From assembly GCF_001522545.3 (NCBI RefSeq), contig NC_031769.1:18521875-18585874 (forward strand): a stretch of DNA of 64,000 nucleotides, read 5' to 3'. Below are positions 23,359 through 38,200 of the stretch, piece by piece. The position numbers were made by a program, and so were the translations under genes. The notes beneath the pieces were generated by a model. That model worked only from the letters and a program-made list of their open reading frames with translations, made no database searches and had not been told where the DNA came from. Source of the DNA: Parus major. Taxonomy: Eukaryota > Chordata > Aves > Passeriformes > Paridae. Position 1 is the first letter of the stretch. Every line of letters begins with the position of its first letter.

Positions 23359-26300
23359 AAACATTTTTCTCTATCTCTAAGGGTATTTACAATTAAGAGC
23401 AGTGAAGTTTCAGTCTTGGTAAAGAACTGTAATAGAAGCAGTAGTAAAAGCTGAACATCCTACCTTACTAACACCAGTTTAATTTCATCAGATATAGTCA
23501 TACAAGAAGCTCTGGTGTGGTGTTTCACTGCAGATGTAATGTTGATGTCATGGTACATTTGTCCAGTGTAGATGAGGTTTGAGACAAAGCATAGCTGCTG
23601 ATTCACATGCTATGATAGCACTAAGAATTTTAAAGTCAAATTTTGTGTGTAAGTAGAAACATAATCATTAGAATTTATATTCTTCTGGCAATGTTTTGAA
23701 CTTGTTCCTACTCATATGCCAAGCAGCCTGCTGTTTGAAGGAAGTTTTTTATGATTCTTAAGATATAAAAGGAATGTTTTGCTGGGTAAATCTACATAAG
23801 GTATTTTAAGCTAACTAGCCTTGCAGCAGAAAAACATTCTGGACCATCAGTAAATATCTGCATCTTGTTTTATGCAACCCTACACTATTAATGGGATAAT
23901 ATAAGGTACATATGTTCAAAAATAATTAATGTATCATTTCATGTTGCTTTCAATGTCCATATTTAGAAACAAACACACCTCTTCTGCTTGGGCCAGCACT
24001 CATGAGAACACAAGAAAATTATAAATGTTGGGTTGCATGTGTTGTGATTTCCCATGCAGATACGATAATGCAAATTATAGAGCCAACTCTGGCTATAGAC
24101 ATTGAAAAACATGTAGGGAATTTCCTCTCTCTCTGATGACAATTCTCTCCCTTCCTTTTTCCTAACCTGTGGGCCTAAACTGATTACAATAATAGAGTTG
24201 TTACCTTCTGTATTTTATTTTTCCCCCCACAGGAATCTAAACGTATTTTCTTCATCAAAGAAAAGATCATGAATGAAAATGACTACTTTATAAAACAAGA
24301 CATTATAAAAGGAAAGGAAACAGTGTTTGAATGCCTAAGCTTTCTACAGGCAAACCCAATTAGCAATAAAGGAGCTTTGACTTTATGGGAAAATGATCAT
24401 GGTTACTCTATTAGAATGAAAACCAGACTATTTTCAGACTTTATCCCTTTAAAAATCTTATGGCCATTTGCATGTTTTTTACTATTGAATTTCCAACCTA
24501 TTCATCAAGAGACAGACACTTTACACATTAAATTATGCTTTTGTGTGTGTATATTCAATAGGTCTTTTCACTCCTGTAAATCCACTATTAGTCCTATTAC
24601 AACATTTGCTTATGTCTTTTCTGTGTCAGGAAGCTTCCTTCTATTCAGGACTGCATGAAGTAACATTTCCTAATTTCATACAGTCCTGGTGTATCAGAGC
24701 AACCCACTGAGCAGTTGTTCAGCTGTGAATTAGCTGTATGAATTCCTTGCTCCTTTGCCCATTGTACGTGCTTGGGCACTCTGTGGGAGAAGTCCCAACT
24801 CTCCCATCACATCAGTTCTGGGAGGTGCTTCCCTCCCCCTTCTGCTCAGCAAATGGGCACATACCCAAACTGTCTTCGGTGATGATGAAGACTTGCTGTC
24901 TTAATTTTAAACCTGACATACCCAGTGTATGGTGTAATTCAGGCTTTGTCTATTTTGTGTCCTGAGATGCAGGAGGGTAAGACTTTTTAAAGCTTTGGGT
25001 GGTTCTCTGTCTTCTCTCTGTCATCCCAGCAAGTAAGTGCCTCATGAATTATTTATGTGTTATTCTTTTTCCCAGTTAAGATATACTATGGCCACAAGAG
25101 CTTGGAAATGCATACATTTAAATATATTTAAAGAATTTCAAAATTAAATTGACATATACAAAGTCCCTTGAGAGGTCTGAGTGAGCTTCTCTCTGAGAGA
25201 GACTACAATTTAATAAAAGCACCAGGACTCTATAATAGATTTTATGTCTGAAATATAAAGTTCGAAACTTACAGTACATCCCAGAATGACCATAAATCAT
25301 CATTATTTCTAAGCAGATAATGAGAAATTATTTGTAAACATGACTTAATTGGGCATACACTGCTGATTCATTCTTTTATTTTACAGCTTGGGTGAGAAGC
25401 AGGCAGTAAAAAAAAAAAATAGAAACCGAATGAGCTTTGAAGACTTAATTCTGTCAGCCAGGATTTTTCAAATGGAGAAAAAAAAGAATGAGCAGCCTTT
25501 GAAAATCAAAACATGTCATTTTCCTTCAATTCACCACTTGATATTCACTTTATGTAAAGAAGAGGACTCTGGCCAAAGTGAATGCCCCTTGTCCCACTAT
25601 CAGTAGAAGCAGTTTTAGTCATATCGTACAACATAACGCTTCGCTGGCTTTGGAGCTCAGGCAGCAGCTGGATATTTGGACAATTAAAAGGGGCAGTGGA
25701 AAGTTTATAGTCTGCTCTAAAAACACAGCCTGAAAGCCTGTTCAGTGTGGAAGGCTGGCATGAGGCAGAGTATATGAATCACAAAAACCTCTAAACCCTT
25801 CTGCAGCAGAATGTTGCTTTTTGGGAGGTGTTGTGGGCAGCAGGGGGGAATACTGTGCTGAATATAAATTTTGTGATGTCAAGGTAATTTCCAGTAGCTC
25901 TAGAAGGGCAGCATGCTTTAGTAAGATTTTGGAGCTATTGTAATAGAAATGCATTTTTAGAGGCAGCAGTAGGTAATAGAGTCTGTAGGGTAAACAAGGA
26001 TAGGTAATAACACAGCATTTTGAGATTTTGTGCTGCCACTCACTCTAGAATTTACTGAAGTTCCAAGAACTTCAGAAATAGGCATAATCTAATGTATAGA
26101 GCATTAAGAAAAGACAAACTCCAAATTCTGTGCTGATTTATTTATTAGCCAGCACTTTCAGCTTATGGCTTAACTATTAATATTCCAAGAACAGAGGAAG
26201 AGACCTTTCCTTGTCAGCTGTTTCCATAGCTCCTGCCTCGTTGTGTCCTTTTTTGATGGTAAATGAAGATGGCTTTTGAAAGTGTCATAACTGCCACTCT

Positions 26301-28127
26301 AGCTTAAACATGATAAAATAATAATAATGAATTTATTTCCAGGCAATTGGATAATTTATGGGGTACTGTGTGATGGTCAGGTATAATAATAACACTTAGC
26401 ATTTTAATGTGTTCTTTGAAGCTATCAGTCACTCAATACAACGTCTTTATGAAGTAGATGGATATGCTCTTCTGAGGTAGATGACAATGCTCTTCTTTTA
26501 CCATGTGCAAAATAAGGCAAATGACTGCCCAAGGCCATGCAATGAGAAAGTTGCAGAATTGGGATAAAAGCTAGAGGAAATAGACAAACATTTACTTCAT
26601 TGATGATAGTTGGCATATATGGCAAATAAGCTAGGAGGGATGCAAAATTCCCTGATAATAGAGATGAAGAGATGTAGATATTTTTTTTTTAATAACAGAC
26701 TATCTTCAGTGGAACCATGTTTTTTTCAAATGTTTTGTTAAAGCTGCTCTCGGAACTGTTAACTTTGCCAGCTCAGTGTAGAATAAAACAGACATATAAT
26801 GAATTTTATCTAGATCATAAACCAAAGCAAGCATGTTAGTAAAAAATTCATCTAGAAACTTTAAGCACCTGAATCTATATAGCAAATTTTTGTTTGCTGC
26901 CTTACATGATGTCTTTGAGATGATGTTTAATATGTATTTTTATTGACAAAATCAAAGCATACTTCTGAAATCGTTGATGGACATTGTGACTTCTTCATCC
27001 TCTGCCTTTTAGTGGAAAGGAGATGGAGCTGATAACAAAGCAGAGTACGTGACAGACAATCAGTGACACGGGTAGTAACGTTTTGATTAAACAGCTAGTC
27101 TTCACTTGTAAGGTGCTGTGTATCTCTACATTCTGATTTTGCTGGAATAAGGATATCTGACTAACAGAGCATTCAATTAGTTTCCATTTAATGGAAAGAC
27201 AAAAGTCATGTGAGTAAAGGTAACCATTTCTTATAAGGTATCTTAATATAATAATTTTGGTTAAATGATTAGTTTTTTTCTGATAATAATGATACTAATA
27301 CTTACTTATATTTACTTCTACTAATACTTATGTTATGTGTCTAAAATGTTTCTAGGATCTGAATTAACATTACCAGCTATTTCAGGAATCTCCCTTGGAC
27401 ATGAGACACCTTGACCTTTTGGGTCAGATTCTTAAATTGAAAATGAAATTATGCCAGCTGGAAGGGGAAGGCAGTGTTTTTCAAAGGGGCTGCTGGTAGA
27501 AAAGCAACTTTTCTGTGCCCCAGGCAATGGCTTCAAGCATCTGTTGAATTCAAAGCAGTTTACTAGCTTGGTAGGTATAGATGTTTCTAACTGTGCTGGA
27601 TTTCCTGCTTTGACTTGCCCAATCCTGATGTACACTGTTATGATCTGTAGTGAAAACATACCCTTATTTTCTTCCCTCACTGAAAATATTTCAGTTAGAT
27701 AACTTTGAAAATGTCACTTTAACTGCTTTACTGCATAGAGTGTGCATGCACATGGCATGGCACCTGTACTTCACAAAAAATACAAACAGCAACAGTTATA
27801 AAATTGTTGGGAGCAGCCATTAAGAGGTCTTGCACCATCATCCCATCAGTCCTTGTGAGGGCAGGGACAGGGGAGATAAACATCTCGGTCCTGCATGCAC
27901 AATTTGTATGGGGCATTTGCTGGGATTTAGGGAAGGAGCGTTGTCCCTACTGTTGTGTTCATGTTACGTATGTAACTCCGTGGAACTGGGTGGGATCCAC
28001 CCAAGGGTTCTAAGGGAGCTGATGGAAATGCTCACTGGGCCCCTTTCTGCCTGTAGCCCTGGCTTACCAGGAATGTTCCAGTCAACAGGAGGCAAAAAAT
28101 TGTGAGCATCACATACAAAGGCTGGAA

Positions 28128-28645
28128 GGATGTTTAGGGAACTACAGGCTTGTCAGTCTGGTCTCGGTGCTAGGGAAGCTCATGGAGCAAATCATAAGTG
28201 CCATCACATGGCAGGACAGCTGGGGAATCAGGCCCAGACAGCATGGCTTTGTGAAAGGCAGGTCCTGATTGACTGACCTGACAAGGTCTGCTATGACAAG
28301 GTGACCTGCTTGGTGGATGAGGGAAGTGCTCTGGATGTATCTAACTAGACTTTAGTAAAGCCTTTGACACTGTTTCCCACAGCATCTCCTGGAGAAACTG
28401 GCTGCTTATGGCAGATTGGGTATTAATAAAAATTTCTTCACCAAAAGGGTTATTCAGCATTGGAACAGGCTGCCCAGGGAAGTGGTTGAATCACCATCCC
28501 TGGGCTATTTAAAAGGCATCTAGATGGGACATTTAGGGACTGGTTTAACAGTGAGCTTGGCAGCACTGGGTTAATGGTTGGACTTGAAGACCTTAAAGGT
28601 GTTTTCCAACCTAAATGATTTTAATGTTCTGTGATTCCATTCCAT
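28128..28645 (+). mobile_element. CR1 LINE with internal deletion
   Basis: The left part (about 28130-28410) matches the CR1 reverse-transcriptase region: N-Y-R-L-V-S-L-V-S-V-L-G-K, then I-R-P-R-Q-H-G-F-V-K-G-R-S, Y-D-K-V-T, and L-D-F-S-K-A-F-D-T-V-S-H (28345-28380). The frame is broken by a TGA at 28266-28268 and by small frameshifts. At about 28412 the sequence jumps straight to the CR1 3' region (ATTTCTTCACC, then GGAACAGGCTGCCCAGGG, and a 3' end TTCCAACCTAAATGATT...TGTGATTCC). The catalytic YADD-type box and the rest of the open frame are missing. This is a dead copy of the dominant bird retrotransposon; the lost part is likely a little over 1 kb by comparison with full-length CR1 as I remember it. 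Confidence 0.88.
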
Positions 28646-31600
28646 GAAACACTACAAAACAGAGTGGTAAGTTCAACATTGAGACTTTGGTCTCTGTCTT
28701 TTCACAGAAAGAAAGAAGAAATAAGATTCATTCTTCTCCAGTTTAGTATATGATTGCTTATACACAGCTCTCATACACTGGGGTTTCCCACCTGACCTCC
28801 AGCTGCCAGTGCAGGGGGCACAAGTCTCTCTTAAATCCTCTGTCTTATCTATAGCCATACATAAATAAACTCTGTCCTAAGAATTGGCCGTGCAATGTCA
28901 GCTTCAGCTGAGTTGATCACTGGAAGATTCCATTTATAGTCAATGCAAAGAGCAGAGCTGTGGGATGAGGTTTTTTGGACCTATTTAGAAAGTCTTCCTT
29001 AGGATGAGAATGGCACTCTGGAGTCTAATGAGCATTAACTAGTTCTCCACTGACTGAAGCGGGCCAGGAGGGCTGGCTTTGGTGTGTTTGCTCTAGAGAT
29101 GTGTGATCTTCATTGTAAGAATCTCATTGGGTGTGGCTGAGCACAGGGCAGCCTGGGGCAGATTAGGGCAGCTGATCCATCACTTTGTTTTTTGTTTCTT
29201 GGAATGCTACTCTGCCTGAAGCTGAATTAAACTGCAGAAGTTCTTCTGTGTGCAAGCCAGGGTGCAAGGTGGAGGCTTGCCAAAAGATTCCCCAGGTGCA
29301 GCATATTCAGCAGTTCTGCAAGAAATTTTTGTTCCTTTTTGGGTTGTAGAATCAGGGGCAAGTTAAGCATATAATTCAGAATGCAGGTAGTTCTCCTGCA
29401 TGAAGTTGGCAAGAAGTTATACTCAGTTCAGCTGCTATTTTCAGGCAGAAATTATCCATCTGTACCGCTGATTAATATGGCTGCTGACTTAACCAATATT
29501 AACAGGCCTTGCTGAAGAGATATTATTACATTAGAAGTGACTAAAGATACATTCCAAGCAGCAATGATTCTTGGAACCATAGTTGTTATTGAAATGTTGA
29601 CAACATTGATATCAGGATTTTAATATCCTGCTGGATAATTAAACTTCTGCCTGGCACAGATTTCCTCTGTGTCTGCTCTATGGGATCCAGATATTACTTC
29701 TGAGTTACTGAAGAGAATAATATTCATGTACTGGTCAGTGAAGTGACATTAGTGCTTTTGTCTTGGTAATGTTTCAAAAAGATGAGCCTAAAGTAACAAA
29801 AAGCAGCTGCCAGCTGAAGAGAAAAATTCAGGTTCTCTAGTCTTTGCAGCTTCCAGCTTGTCTTCAGTTTGAGGGTAGAATGCTTCAGGGTACTCTGTGC
29901 TGCCAGATTCTCATTTAACAATGGGGGGTGGGGGTAGTTAGTCTAAGAAAAAGAAGGACACTTTATAAAAGGAAACTACATCAAAGAATGATAAAACTCC
30001 TTGTAGATGTCAGTGTAGTACGGCACACTTTGCATGAATTATTGGTATTGTCAACTCCTCTTCTGGAGTGTAGAGAAGAATGAGCTCTGCTTCAGTTTTC
30101 TGCTTAATTCTTCATTTCCTTTAAAATAAATGAAATAAAAGACAGCTTATTAAAGAGGTGGCATTGTTTGTATGTTTGGAGGCTGCCATAAAATGGTGAC
30201 TTCTGTTTTACTGGTTTTCTAATATTTGTTGTTTTTTCAGACTTTTAAATTAAGACCTTTAGTGTGGCTTTCTAAGGGAAGAAGAGGTAGTTGTAATAAC
30301 ACAGTGCATGTGTTTACAGAGCTTTCCAAATGTTCTGGAAAAGTTGACAAATATCCATCCAGTGAAACGGAAGGGGTTGTGCTCTAAAGAAACATGATTT
30401 TTAAGAAAGCATACAGCCAAACTGAAAAGAAAGGCCTTGCGATATCCTAAATGAAAGAAAACTGTGGAGTGAATTCAGACATCAGGTAATCCATATGCAA
30501 CAGGAAAAGTAGTGGCTATCCTGTTTTTTGAAAACACTTCATTTGTTGTTCACACTTCGTTAGATATCAGAGATGGAATTCATATAAGATAACACTAAAT
30601 ATCTACAACGTGGACAGCTACACCTGAAACATTCCCACTGGAGTCCCTTTACAATCAGTAAATATACAGATAATGGATAGCTTTTTTTTTTAGGATAAGA
30701 AAAGGGATTTTTAATAAGGGTCTCACTGAGAGTTTCTAGGAAGCTGATCCCCTCAGCAGTCAAATTGCAAGGACACAGGTATGGCACAGGCATTGTCACA
30801 TCTGCCAGGGCTGTCTCATATATATTCAAGAGCATATCATATGGCACTAAATGCCTATGTTTGACTATCTAAGTTGAACCCTATTAGTCCTAAAGTTGGT
30901 CAGTGCCTCCTTTTATGCCATTTTTCCAATGGCATATGATGGAGTGCAAAATGCTTCCCCTAAATTGTGTTACATCATGTGCTTCTGGGGGTTACCCAAA
31001 GTATCTTGCCTGAGTATTGAATCAAATAAATCGTCTTAACAGCATGGTACTGTTAAGAAAGCATTCCTTTATTACAATGCTGGAGCCATGGAGGGCGTAC
31101 CTCCATGGTGTGTCCACCTCAACAGTTTTCTCATGGGTTTATACATCCTTTACAATATGAGACTCCAAGTCCTGTCCTCTCAGTACTGTCCATTGTCTGC
31201 TACCACAGAACCTTTTTTGGGCTGTTTCTGTGTTGTGGCTCCTATCGTGTGCAGTTCACACGTGCTGACTTAAGGGTCTTAAATTGTTATGAGGCCCTGG
31301 CATTTCTCTTCAGGTAGGCACTGTCCCATCTCTCTCTTATCTAAGCAGTTTCTCCTGTTCTTCCTTGATTTAGTGTTCTGGAGGGGTATGGGTTTTTGTC
31401 ACTGGATCCTGGTTATGTAGTTTTCCCTTATCTTTGCAGCCCCTTGTTGTCTTTGTCCTCAAGCAATTTTCTGTTGCAGAGCAGTACTTAAACAGCTAAG
31501 CAAAAATGTTACTTATATTTATGAAATTACAGGGTTTGAACAGAACTACAAAATCAAGCAAGAATACAAAATTCTTTGTATAGCTCCTTTCAGTATTTCC

Positions 31601-34600
31601 CTGCCTCAGAATCCTTTTGAAGCACAACGAGTAAGATATTGAATAACTGTCTCTGAATGACAGAACTTTATTGGAGAAGGAAGAAGAAGGAGAAAATCAG
31701 CCATAATTATGGGAATCTGAATGGCTGATGACAAGTAAGATGACCAGAATCTTTGCTCTTTTTCCTTACTGTGCTGGAGAGCTGTGCTGTTTGGTGTGCT
31801 CAGCACCAACTGCATTCACCTGCATTGGCTGTGCCACCTAATATTGTTCCTCACCAGCTTCTCCATCCTTGTTCACTTTTTTGTTCTTTCACAATGTTCT
31901 GTGCCTGAATGTTCTCAAACATGAGTCCACAGTCAGAAATGAGACAAGATACCTAATTCCCATTGATTTCCAATAGGTTTCAGTGCAAGTTGGATGCACA
32001 GACAGGAATTAGATTCTCAAGTACTTTTTATGAATGTGGATATTCCTATAAAAGACCAAGTTGAGGAGAACAGAAAATGGAAAGGAATAATAAGAGGTTT
32101 TTTTTGCAACTTGAACTTTCTTAGATGTTTTCCAGGTTATTTTGAAATGTATTTTGAGACATTTCAGTCTCTCCATAAGAAAATGTAATTTTAAGAGGCT
32201 AGTGCAAATTCTGTTATTCCAGTCATAGAGGAGAGGCAATACAGGAAAAGCTGTGCCTCTCATAATTTAAATCAGTGTCAGGTTCCTAGGGGTTTAGGAG
32301 TGGCTGGGTTTAATCTTGATATGGGAGGATCTAACGTTCTGTATGTAGATGTTATAGGTAATTCACAAAGATATATATTTTTACTTGATTGCCAGTTTGG
32401 GTCTTTATAGAGCAGTTTTGCTGTTATTGTTCAGAGTGACATTGAATAATTATGTAATTTTGATTTCAGAAGGACAAAGTCTTCTTTGCCTTTTGATAAC
32501 AGCATATTTAACAGGTGTATTGTAGACTATTAATTCTTCCACAAAATATGCCTTATAGCTTTATCTAGTAGTTTTTCTGTCAAGCTGAAAATGAATGGCT
32601 AAAACTTGAAAGGGGTGAAGGAGAATGTTCATAATTATGCAAATACAACTTTGCAATGAAAGGAGATTTTGCTCTCTAGTGGGATCTGACAGTAGTTTAT
32701 GTAGCAGAGGTTTGTAAGACTCTGTAGACAAATTATGATGATATACAGCCTTCAATATTTAAATCTGGACCTCATCCATCTTAACAGCACTCTTTGGACA
32801 GAGGACTCTTTTCAGAACTTTGTTGGAGTTCAGAAGGTTGAACATCTGATTGAGCCAAGGTGTCCCCCTGAGCTCCAGATAGACCAGTTTTCTGTAGCTG
32901 ACAGCAAAACAAAACCAGTATGGCTATTTCCATATCCAGCTGCCTGTGGTGCCTCAGGTCTCTTGTCTTTCTGCTATTTATGCATTCATAGAGCAGGAGT
33001 TTACTTAATCATGAGTCTAGTAAGAGGTCTGAACTCTTGCTTCTTGGTCTGTAATGAAAACAGTTAAATTTAATTTTCACAATATCTTCTTGCTTTGGGG
33101 TTAGTGTGTAACTGTATGTGTGTTCTGTGTATGCAGTATTATTGATGTACACATTGGTAATGTTATGTACCAATGAACATAACATTGAAACATTTTCTTT
33201 GCTTGAGAAGATCATGTGTCATGATGTAGGAAGCCTGGAAGGTTTTGTGTTTTCTATGTCATCATACAATTAAAAATTATTGTGACCAATGAGGATGGAT
33301 TTTAAGTTATTGATATACATGAATGTATAAAACAGCAAAAAGTTCAATGGCCACTAAAAAGGAACAACCCAGTCTTTTGAGGAAGACTGACAGGAATGCT
33401 GTATCTAGAGAAGAGTTAGTGAACTCAGTTTGAAACTGTAAATGTATAAGATTCTCCCTGTGGACTTTATTAAATATTTTCACAGGATTCAAAGTCAGGA
33501 TTAACACTTCCACTTTTTGCAAAAAGAAAGCAGAGAATCAGATTCCTTAGGCTGTTCTGGCAGCTTTGCACTGTATCAGAAACACAAAGCAATAACAAAG
33601 CTTTTTTACCAGGCCTGTTAAACCTGCTTTACAGCTGCTTTGCATCACTGGAGTGGTACAAAGCAGCCAGGATCCACTGGTGGGTCTGGCTCTGCGTGCT
33701 TAGCAGTCTGCAGCTAGTGCTGGTAGCAGCAAGAGGGTTGTGAATGACCCCAGCATGAACTGCATGAGTGATGTTTGGTAATGTAGGGTTGGACTGCTGG
33801 CATGGGAGCCAGAAAGGCATCAAAAGGCAGAGAAAACCTTTCCTGGTGCTAGAGCTCAACTGACTTACAGTGAAACTTCAAGTAATTTTTTCTTCTGATG
33901 TTTGTTATGTCCAGTGTTTCTCTGGTTCACAGAGCCCCTTTCTAGGAATCCCTTTGGAACAACATTCTTTTGAGATGGAGTGTTTTACAATAAAAGGAGA
34001 AAGCCTCCATCTCTAGTGCCTCTGCCTTCTTTTCAAGGCTTCAGTGGTTTGAACTGGCTGACACAGCATCACTTGTGATGTGGGCATCAGTCCTTATCAA
34101 AGTGCTGTTTCGTTCTGCTGTGGCAATTTCCTGACCTGAAACCACAGGCTTGCCAAAGCTGTGTGTGACTTGTGGGCAAACCCGTGGGTTTGACGTGTGA
34201 CAAAGATGGGTCACCTTGTCTGCCTTCCCTGGAGGTTTCTTCTCTGAAAATATTTGCTTCCTAATATAAACCTATGGGGTCTATGTTTTTGAAATTTTTT
34301 TTGAGTGTGTGTATCCTTCTTACAGGCAGGTTTGGAAACAGAACCTTTAAGTTCATGATGCTGAACCTCTCTCATGCATTTTTGAAACTGCTTTGTTAAA
34401 ATTAACATTGTTAAATAATGTTGAATAACGCCTTCGTGGGTTTCCCCTGGATGGAAGGCGCTGGCAGTTGGAGGCTGTGCCCCAGGCTGGAGGCTGCTAA
34501 CACCTTTGAAAATCTTTTGCAGAGATGTCCTATCCCAAAAAGTGCATTGGTTTGCTTCAAATGGATGAATTACAATGAATTTAACATCCACAAATGCTGT

Positions 34601-35236
34601 CAGGCTTTGGCTATTTGCATGCTCAGTGGTGAGGCAGCTAAAAAGTTACTTTGAAAAGAAAGTAAGTGTCTAAATTCTAAGAAATAATCTTTTGGCTGAG
34701 CAGTGACTGCTTCAACTAAACTGAACTGAAATGGAGAGAGGAGGCACTGGAAATCTACCTGCGACCTTGTTTCTTGTCCTCTGAAGCTCCCATTCATCAA
34801 AGTGCTTAGCATCTTGCTGGCCTCCTTGCTAAGCTGGGACAACCAGGAAATGACAGTGTTTAAAACTGCCTTTTCTCACCTCCAGCTTCTCAAGAAACAG
34901 CCCTTCTTTTCAAGCAAAGAGCTAGCCACAGCAAATCCTGAACGAGCACGTTCTCACAGGGAGCCATTTGTCAGCTCCAGTTGGGATTGCTGTATAATGC
35001 TGTTCCTGCTGGTACACAATATGGTTTAGGCTACCCCATACTCCAGTTCCCATAGTGATTGCTGGACTCCTGGTGACTGTTTAGTACCCTGCTTCACTCT
35101 TCAGAGCTGTCAGTGCAACAAGCCTTGGTTATTTTAAAGGGTTTTTACCAGTATGATTTTTTAACTGTCCTAACTGTCATGACCAAGAAATAAGGACAAG
35201 GTCTACAAATGCCTGAATCAAAATCTTCTCTGCTGG

Positions 35237-35252
35237 AAAAAAAAAAAAAAAA
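35237..35252 (+). repeat. A16 homopolymer
   Basis: A run of sixteen A followed by GGAAAAAGC. It could be a retroposon tail, but the upstream sequence has no AATAAA and no recognised source transcript. Confidence 0.7.
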
Positions 35253-38200
35253 GGAAAAAGCTGAAAAACAAATTTTAGAACAGAATAGGTGAATTAGCCA
35301 TCCTACTGTTCCCATGATGTGCCCACATAATGGTTGCTCTCTAACATGATGAGAATGATGCTATCAGCCTCGAAGCACTGGCAGTTCTTTTTATTGCAAA
35401 TCCACTCAAACAAGAGAAAAGAGAATATGGCAAATAATAAAGAAAAAGTCAACACAAAAAAACCAAACACATACAAGGATACCTTTAACAGCATTTTGCC
35501 AATGGAAACAGAAAAAACGTTGAATAGCACACAAAGTCACCTGAATACCTTAGACATAGATACAGAGTGCAAGATAATTAGACCCAGTGATGATGGGTAG
35601 CACACAGTGCAATAGGTGAAAAATTCTGGTATCTCTTTTGTAACTTCCCTGCAATGGTCTCTCCTGACAGGATCTTTGTGTGGGTATATACACGGGTAAG
35701 AGAGGAACAGAACAGAGTAAAGTGAGCGGCCAAATCTCTCACGTTAGAACAAGTTTGCTGACAAGGCACAGAAATGTGTGAAAAGCCCTGCAGCAAACAT
35801 TCAGTGTGCTCTGTTTTTCACCAGAGGACAGCTGGTACACAGATGGCCTGGTATCAGAGGAGTACAAAGCTGATTTAAGCCATGCCTGTTTCCCCCCTTG
35901 AGTCGACATGTACACCTTGTAGCTGTAAGCAAAGTTTCCTCCTGCCATCCCTGCCCAAAAGAGTGGGGCAAGGCAGATTATGAGGAAAGGATTGGATTGC
36001 TGCCTAACAGGCTTTTTGACCTTCTTGGTTAATTATATCAGGTTTTGGAACACATTTTAATTTTGAAAAGTTGGGCTGGGCTATCAGCACTTCAGAAGAG
36101 TTTTCTCTTCTGCAGTGCAGTGCTTTCTGGAACAGGATAGAATGCAAATTATTTTGGTTACTATATATTGTTTCTAAAAATCCAAAATGAAAAATGAATA
36201 TTTCAGATGAAATATCTTAGCTGAATAGAGCTGGCACCAGTATGATTCTCCAAAGATTCTTCCAAAAGAAAAAGATTCTGTTTATTTTCCTTGTCCACAA
36301 ATGTTGTACAGTCTTTGTGTATTGAGTGCTCTGTAGAGACCATTAATCCTGAGAGATTTTAATGAGAGGAAGCAGATTTCCACATCCTATTTATGTGCAA
36401 AAGATGGGTAAGGCAAAACAGTTTTCTCTGTCTTAGCTTTTCTTGTAGGGACACAATTACCTGACATGTAATAAAGTTTGTAGGGCAGAGTGTCCTGTTC
36501 AGTTCTAACTTTACCTGAAAATGAATGACCTGCCTGGTTCTTTGTGCTTTCTCATTATTGTCCTTGCAAATTTGGGGAATTTATCTTTTTTTAATTATTA
36601 GATGCAATGGAGAGTGGAAGGATGGATGGCCAGTAGTCAGAAGGGTGCCCCTGAGCATTGACTCAGTGTGGGAACAGGCTTTCACATCCATGAGTTGAAA
36701 GGCTTGTGAGTTTTACAGAGGATAGTGATGGCCAGTGATGCAATCCAGATTCCCATCATAAAATGCCATGCTCTGTGTTTCTAGTTTTGTTTCATATGTT
36801 ACTTTCTACTGGACTCTGTATTCCAAGAAATATGTACAGACAGTCCTGACTCTACGAGTAAAATATCTGAAGTATTCTTTTCCGTGACTCAAAACCAAAT
36901 GAATACAATGGCACTTGCTGTGGGTAACAGCTGATTTTTATCAAATGGCCCTGTATTATTGAAAAGTGTGTTGCTGACATATACAAGGAACCCCAAAACC
37001 ACTGCAACCTCCATCTGAAATTCATATTTTTTTTACAAAATGCTGCTGTGGAGAACAGATTATCTGGCATATGTTTCACAGATTTATTATCCAAGCCACA
37101 AAAGAAAAAAAATTCATGTTTTATTTATTTACTTGTTTATTTTTTTTTTCCAAATATTTGTGATTTGTGCAATCAAAAGAGCAGAAAAGAATCTCTCTGA
37201 TCTTAATTCTTTGTTTATAGTGAATTGGGCACCACCCTGGAGAGTCACAATTGTTCAGATGAAAAATCTGTGTAGAATGCACATCATTTGTATAATTAAT
37301 TCAGTGCATCTCTCCCAATTAATGAAAATATTAATAATATTATAATTATGTTCCTTTCTTTATAAAGCATTCAAGAATTTTTTTCCTATTATTCCTAGCA
37401 GCCAAATCATACTGGAGTCACAATTTGCTTTACAAGTGTCATTAAGTGAGTGAACTGGAGCAGTCTTTGAAGTGCTTCATATCAAGTGTTTTGTGCTTCA
37501 GTCAGCTTTTTTGGTTCATTTCTCTGTAAGGTATCTCTAAGGTCATAAACCACTTGATATTTAAACAGCTAAGGATATATTTGCATGTATTTCTATGACA
37601 ATTCTGTCTGAAATTATGGTAAATGTATTTTCCAGTGTAGGCAGAAGTAGTATTTCATACAAACAGAGCCATAGTCACACCTGAAGCAGGGCAGTTGTGT
37701 GACATTTTTTTGAATAATGTATCTCTGGCATATGTATGGTTTTTACAGTTTATAGTACAACAGCTGATCAGGGTAGGTATGGTGATTGAATACAGGCTGA
37801 TACAGAAGTGAAAATGGAGCAACTATTCTTCTTACCTTGTAAAAAAATTAACCAAAAGGAAAATCATCCATCAAGCTGCAGATTGAGATGTGGCTAAATT
37901 ACCAAAATCACATCAGGTTTTTTCCCCCTGATTGCCGGAACATATTTGTAAATGAGGTAGTTTATATCTTGGTTTTGTGCCCCATGAATTTTAAAATAAT
38001 CTGCACATTTTAATTTATAGTTCACCTTCCTTTACTGAAGACAGAAGATTTTCTCTTCCTTTGTTCTCTGCTTCTAAAACTATAAATTTATCTATAGATA
38101 AGAATTATCAGGAATATTCCTCTCACTGACTAATTTAGTCACTTTCAGCCAAAATTCTGCCAATATAAAGAGGAATGTTTAAAGCAACATTGGGGAAAAA

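Larger units (their letters stand above)
22081..28127. other. Intergenic, no gene seen
   Basis: No supportable gene. It contains a (TG)n run at 22795-22808 and a (GTTTTT)n/poly-T run at 23331-23358. The longest open frame (24269-24658, +, 129 codons) has no recognisable domain and an AT-driven composition, so I do not call it a gene. Confidence 0.6.

Noticed and set aside
24269..24658. 129-codon plus-strand open frame with hydrophobic stretches
   Set aside because: The hydrophobic runs reflect T-rich codons; there is no family signature and no gene context.
34211..34591. 126-codon minus-strand open frame
   Set aside because: No domain, and it contains low-complexity K/H/T stretches from AT-rich repeats.
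35000..35252. A16 run as the tail of a processed pseudogene
   Set aside because: No AATAAA upstream of the run, no coding match in the preceding sequence and no flanking duplication seen.
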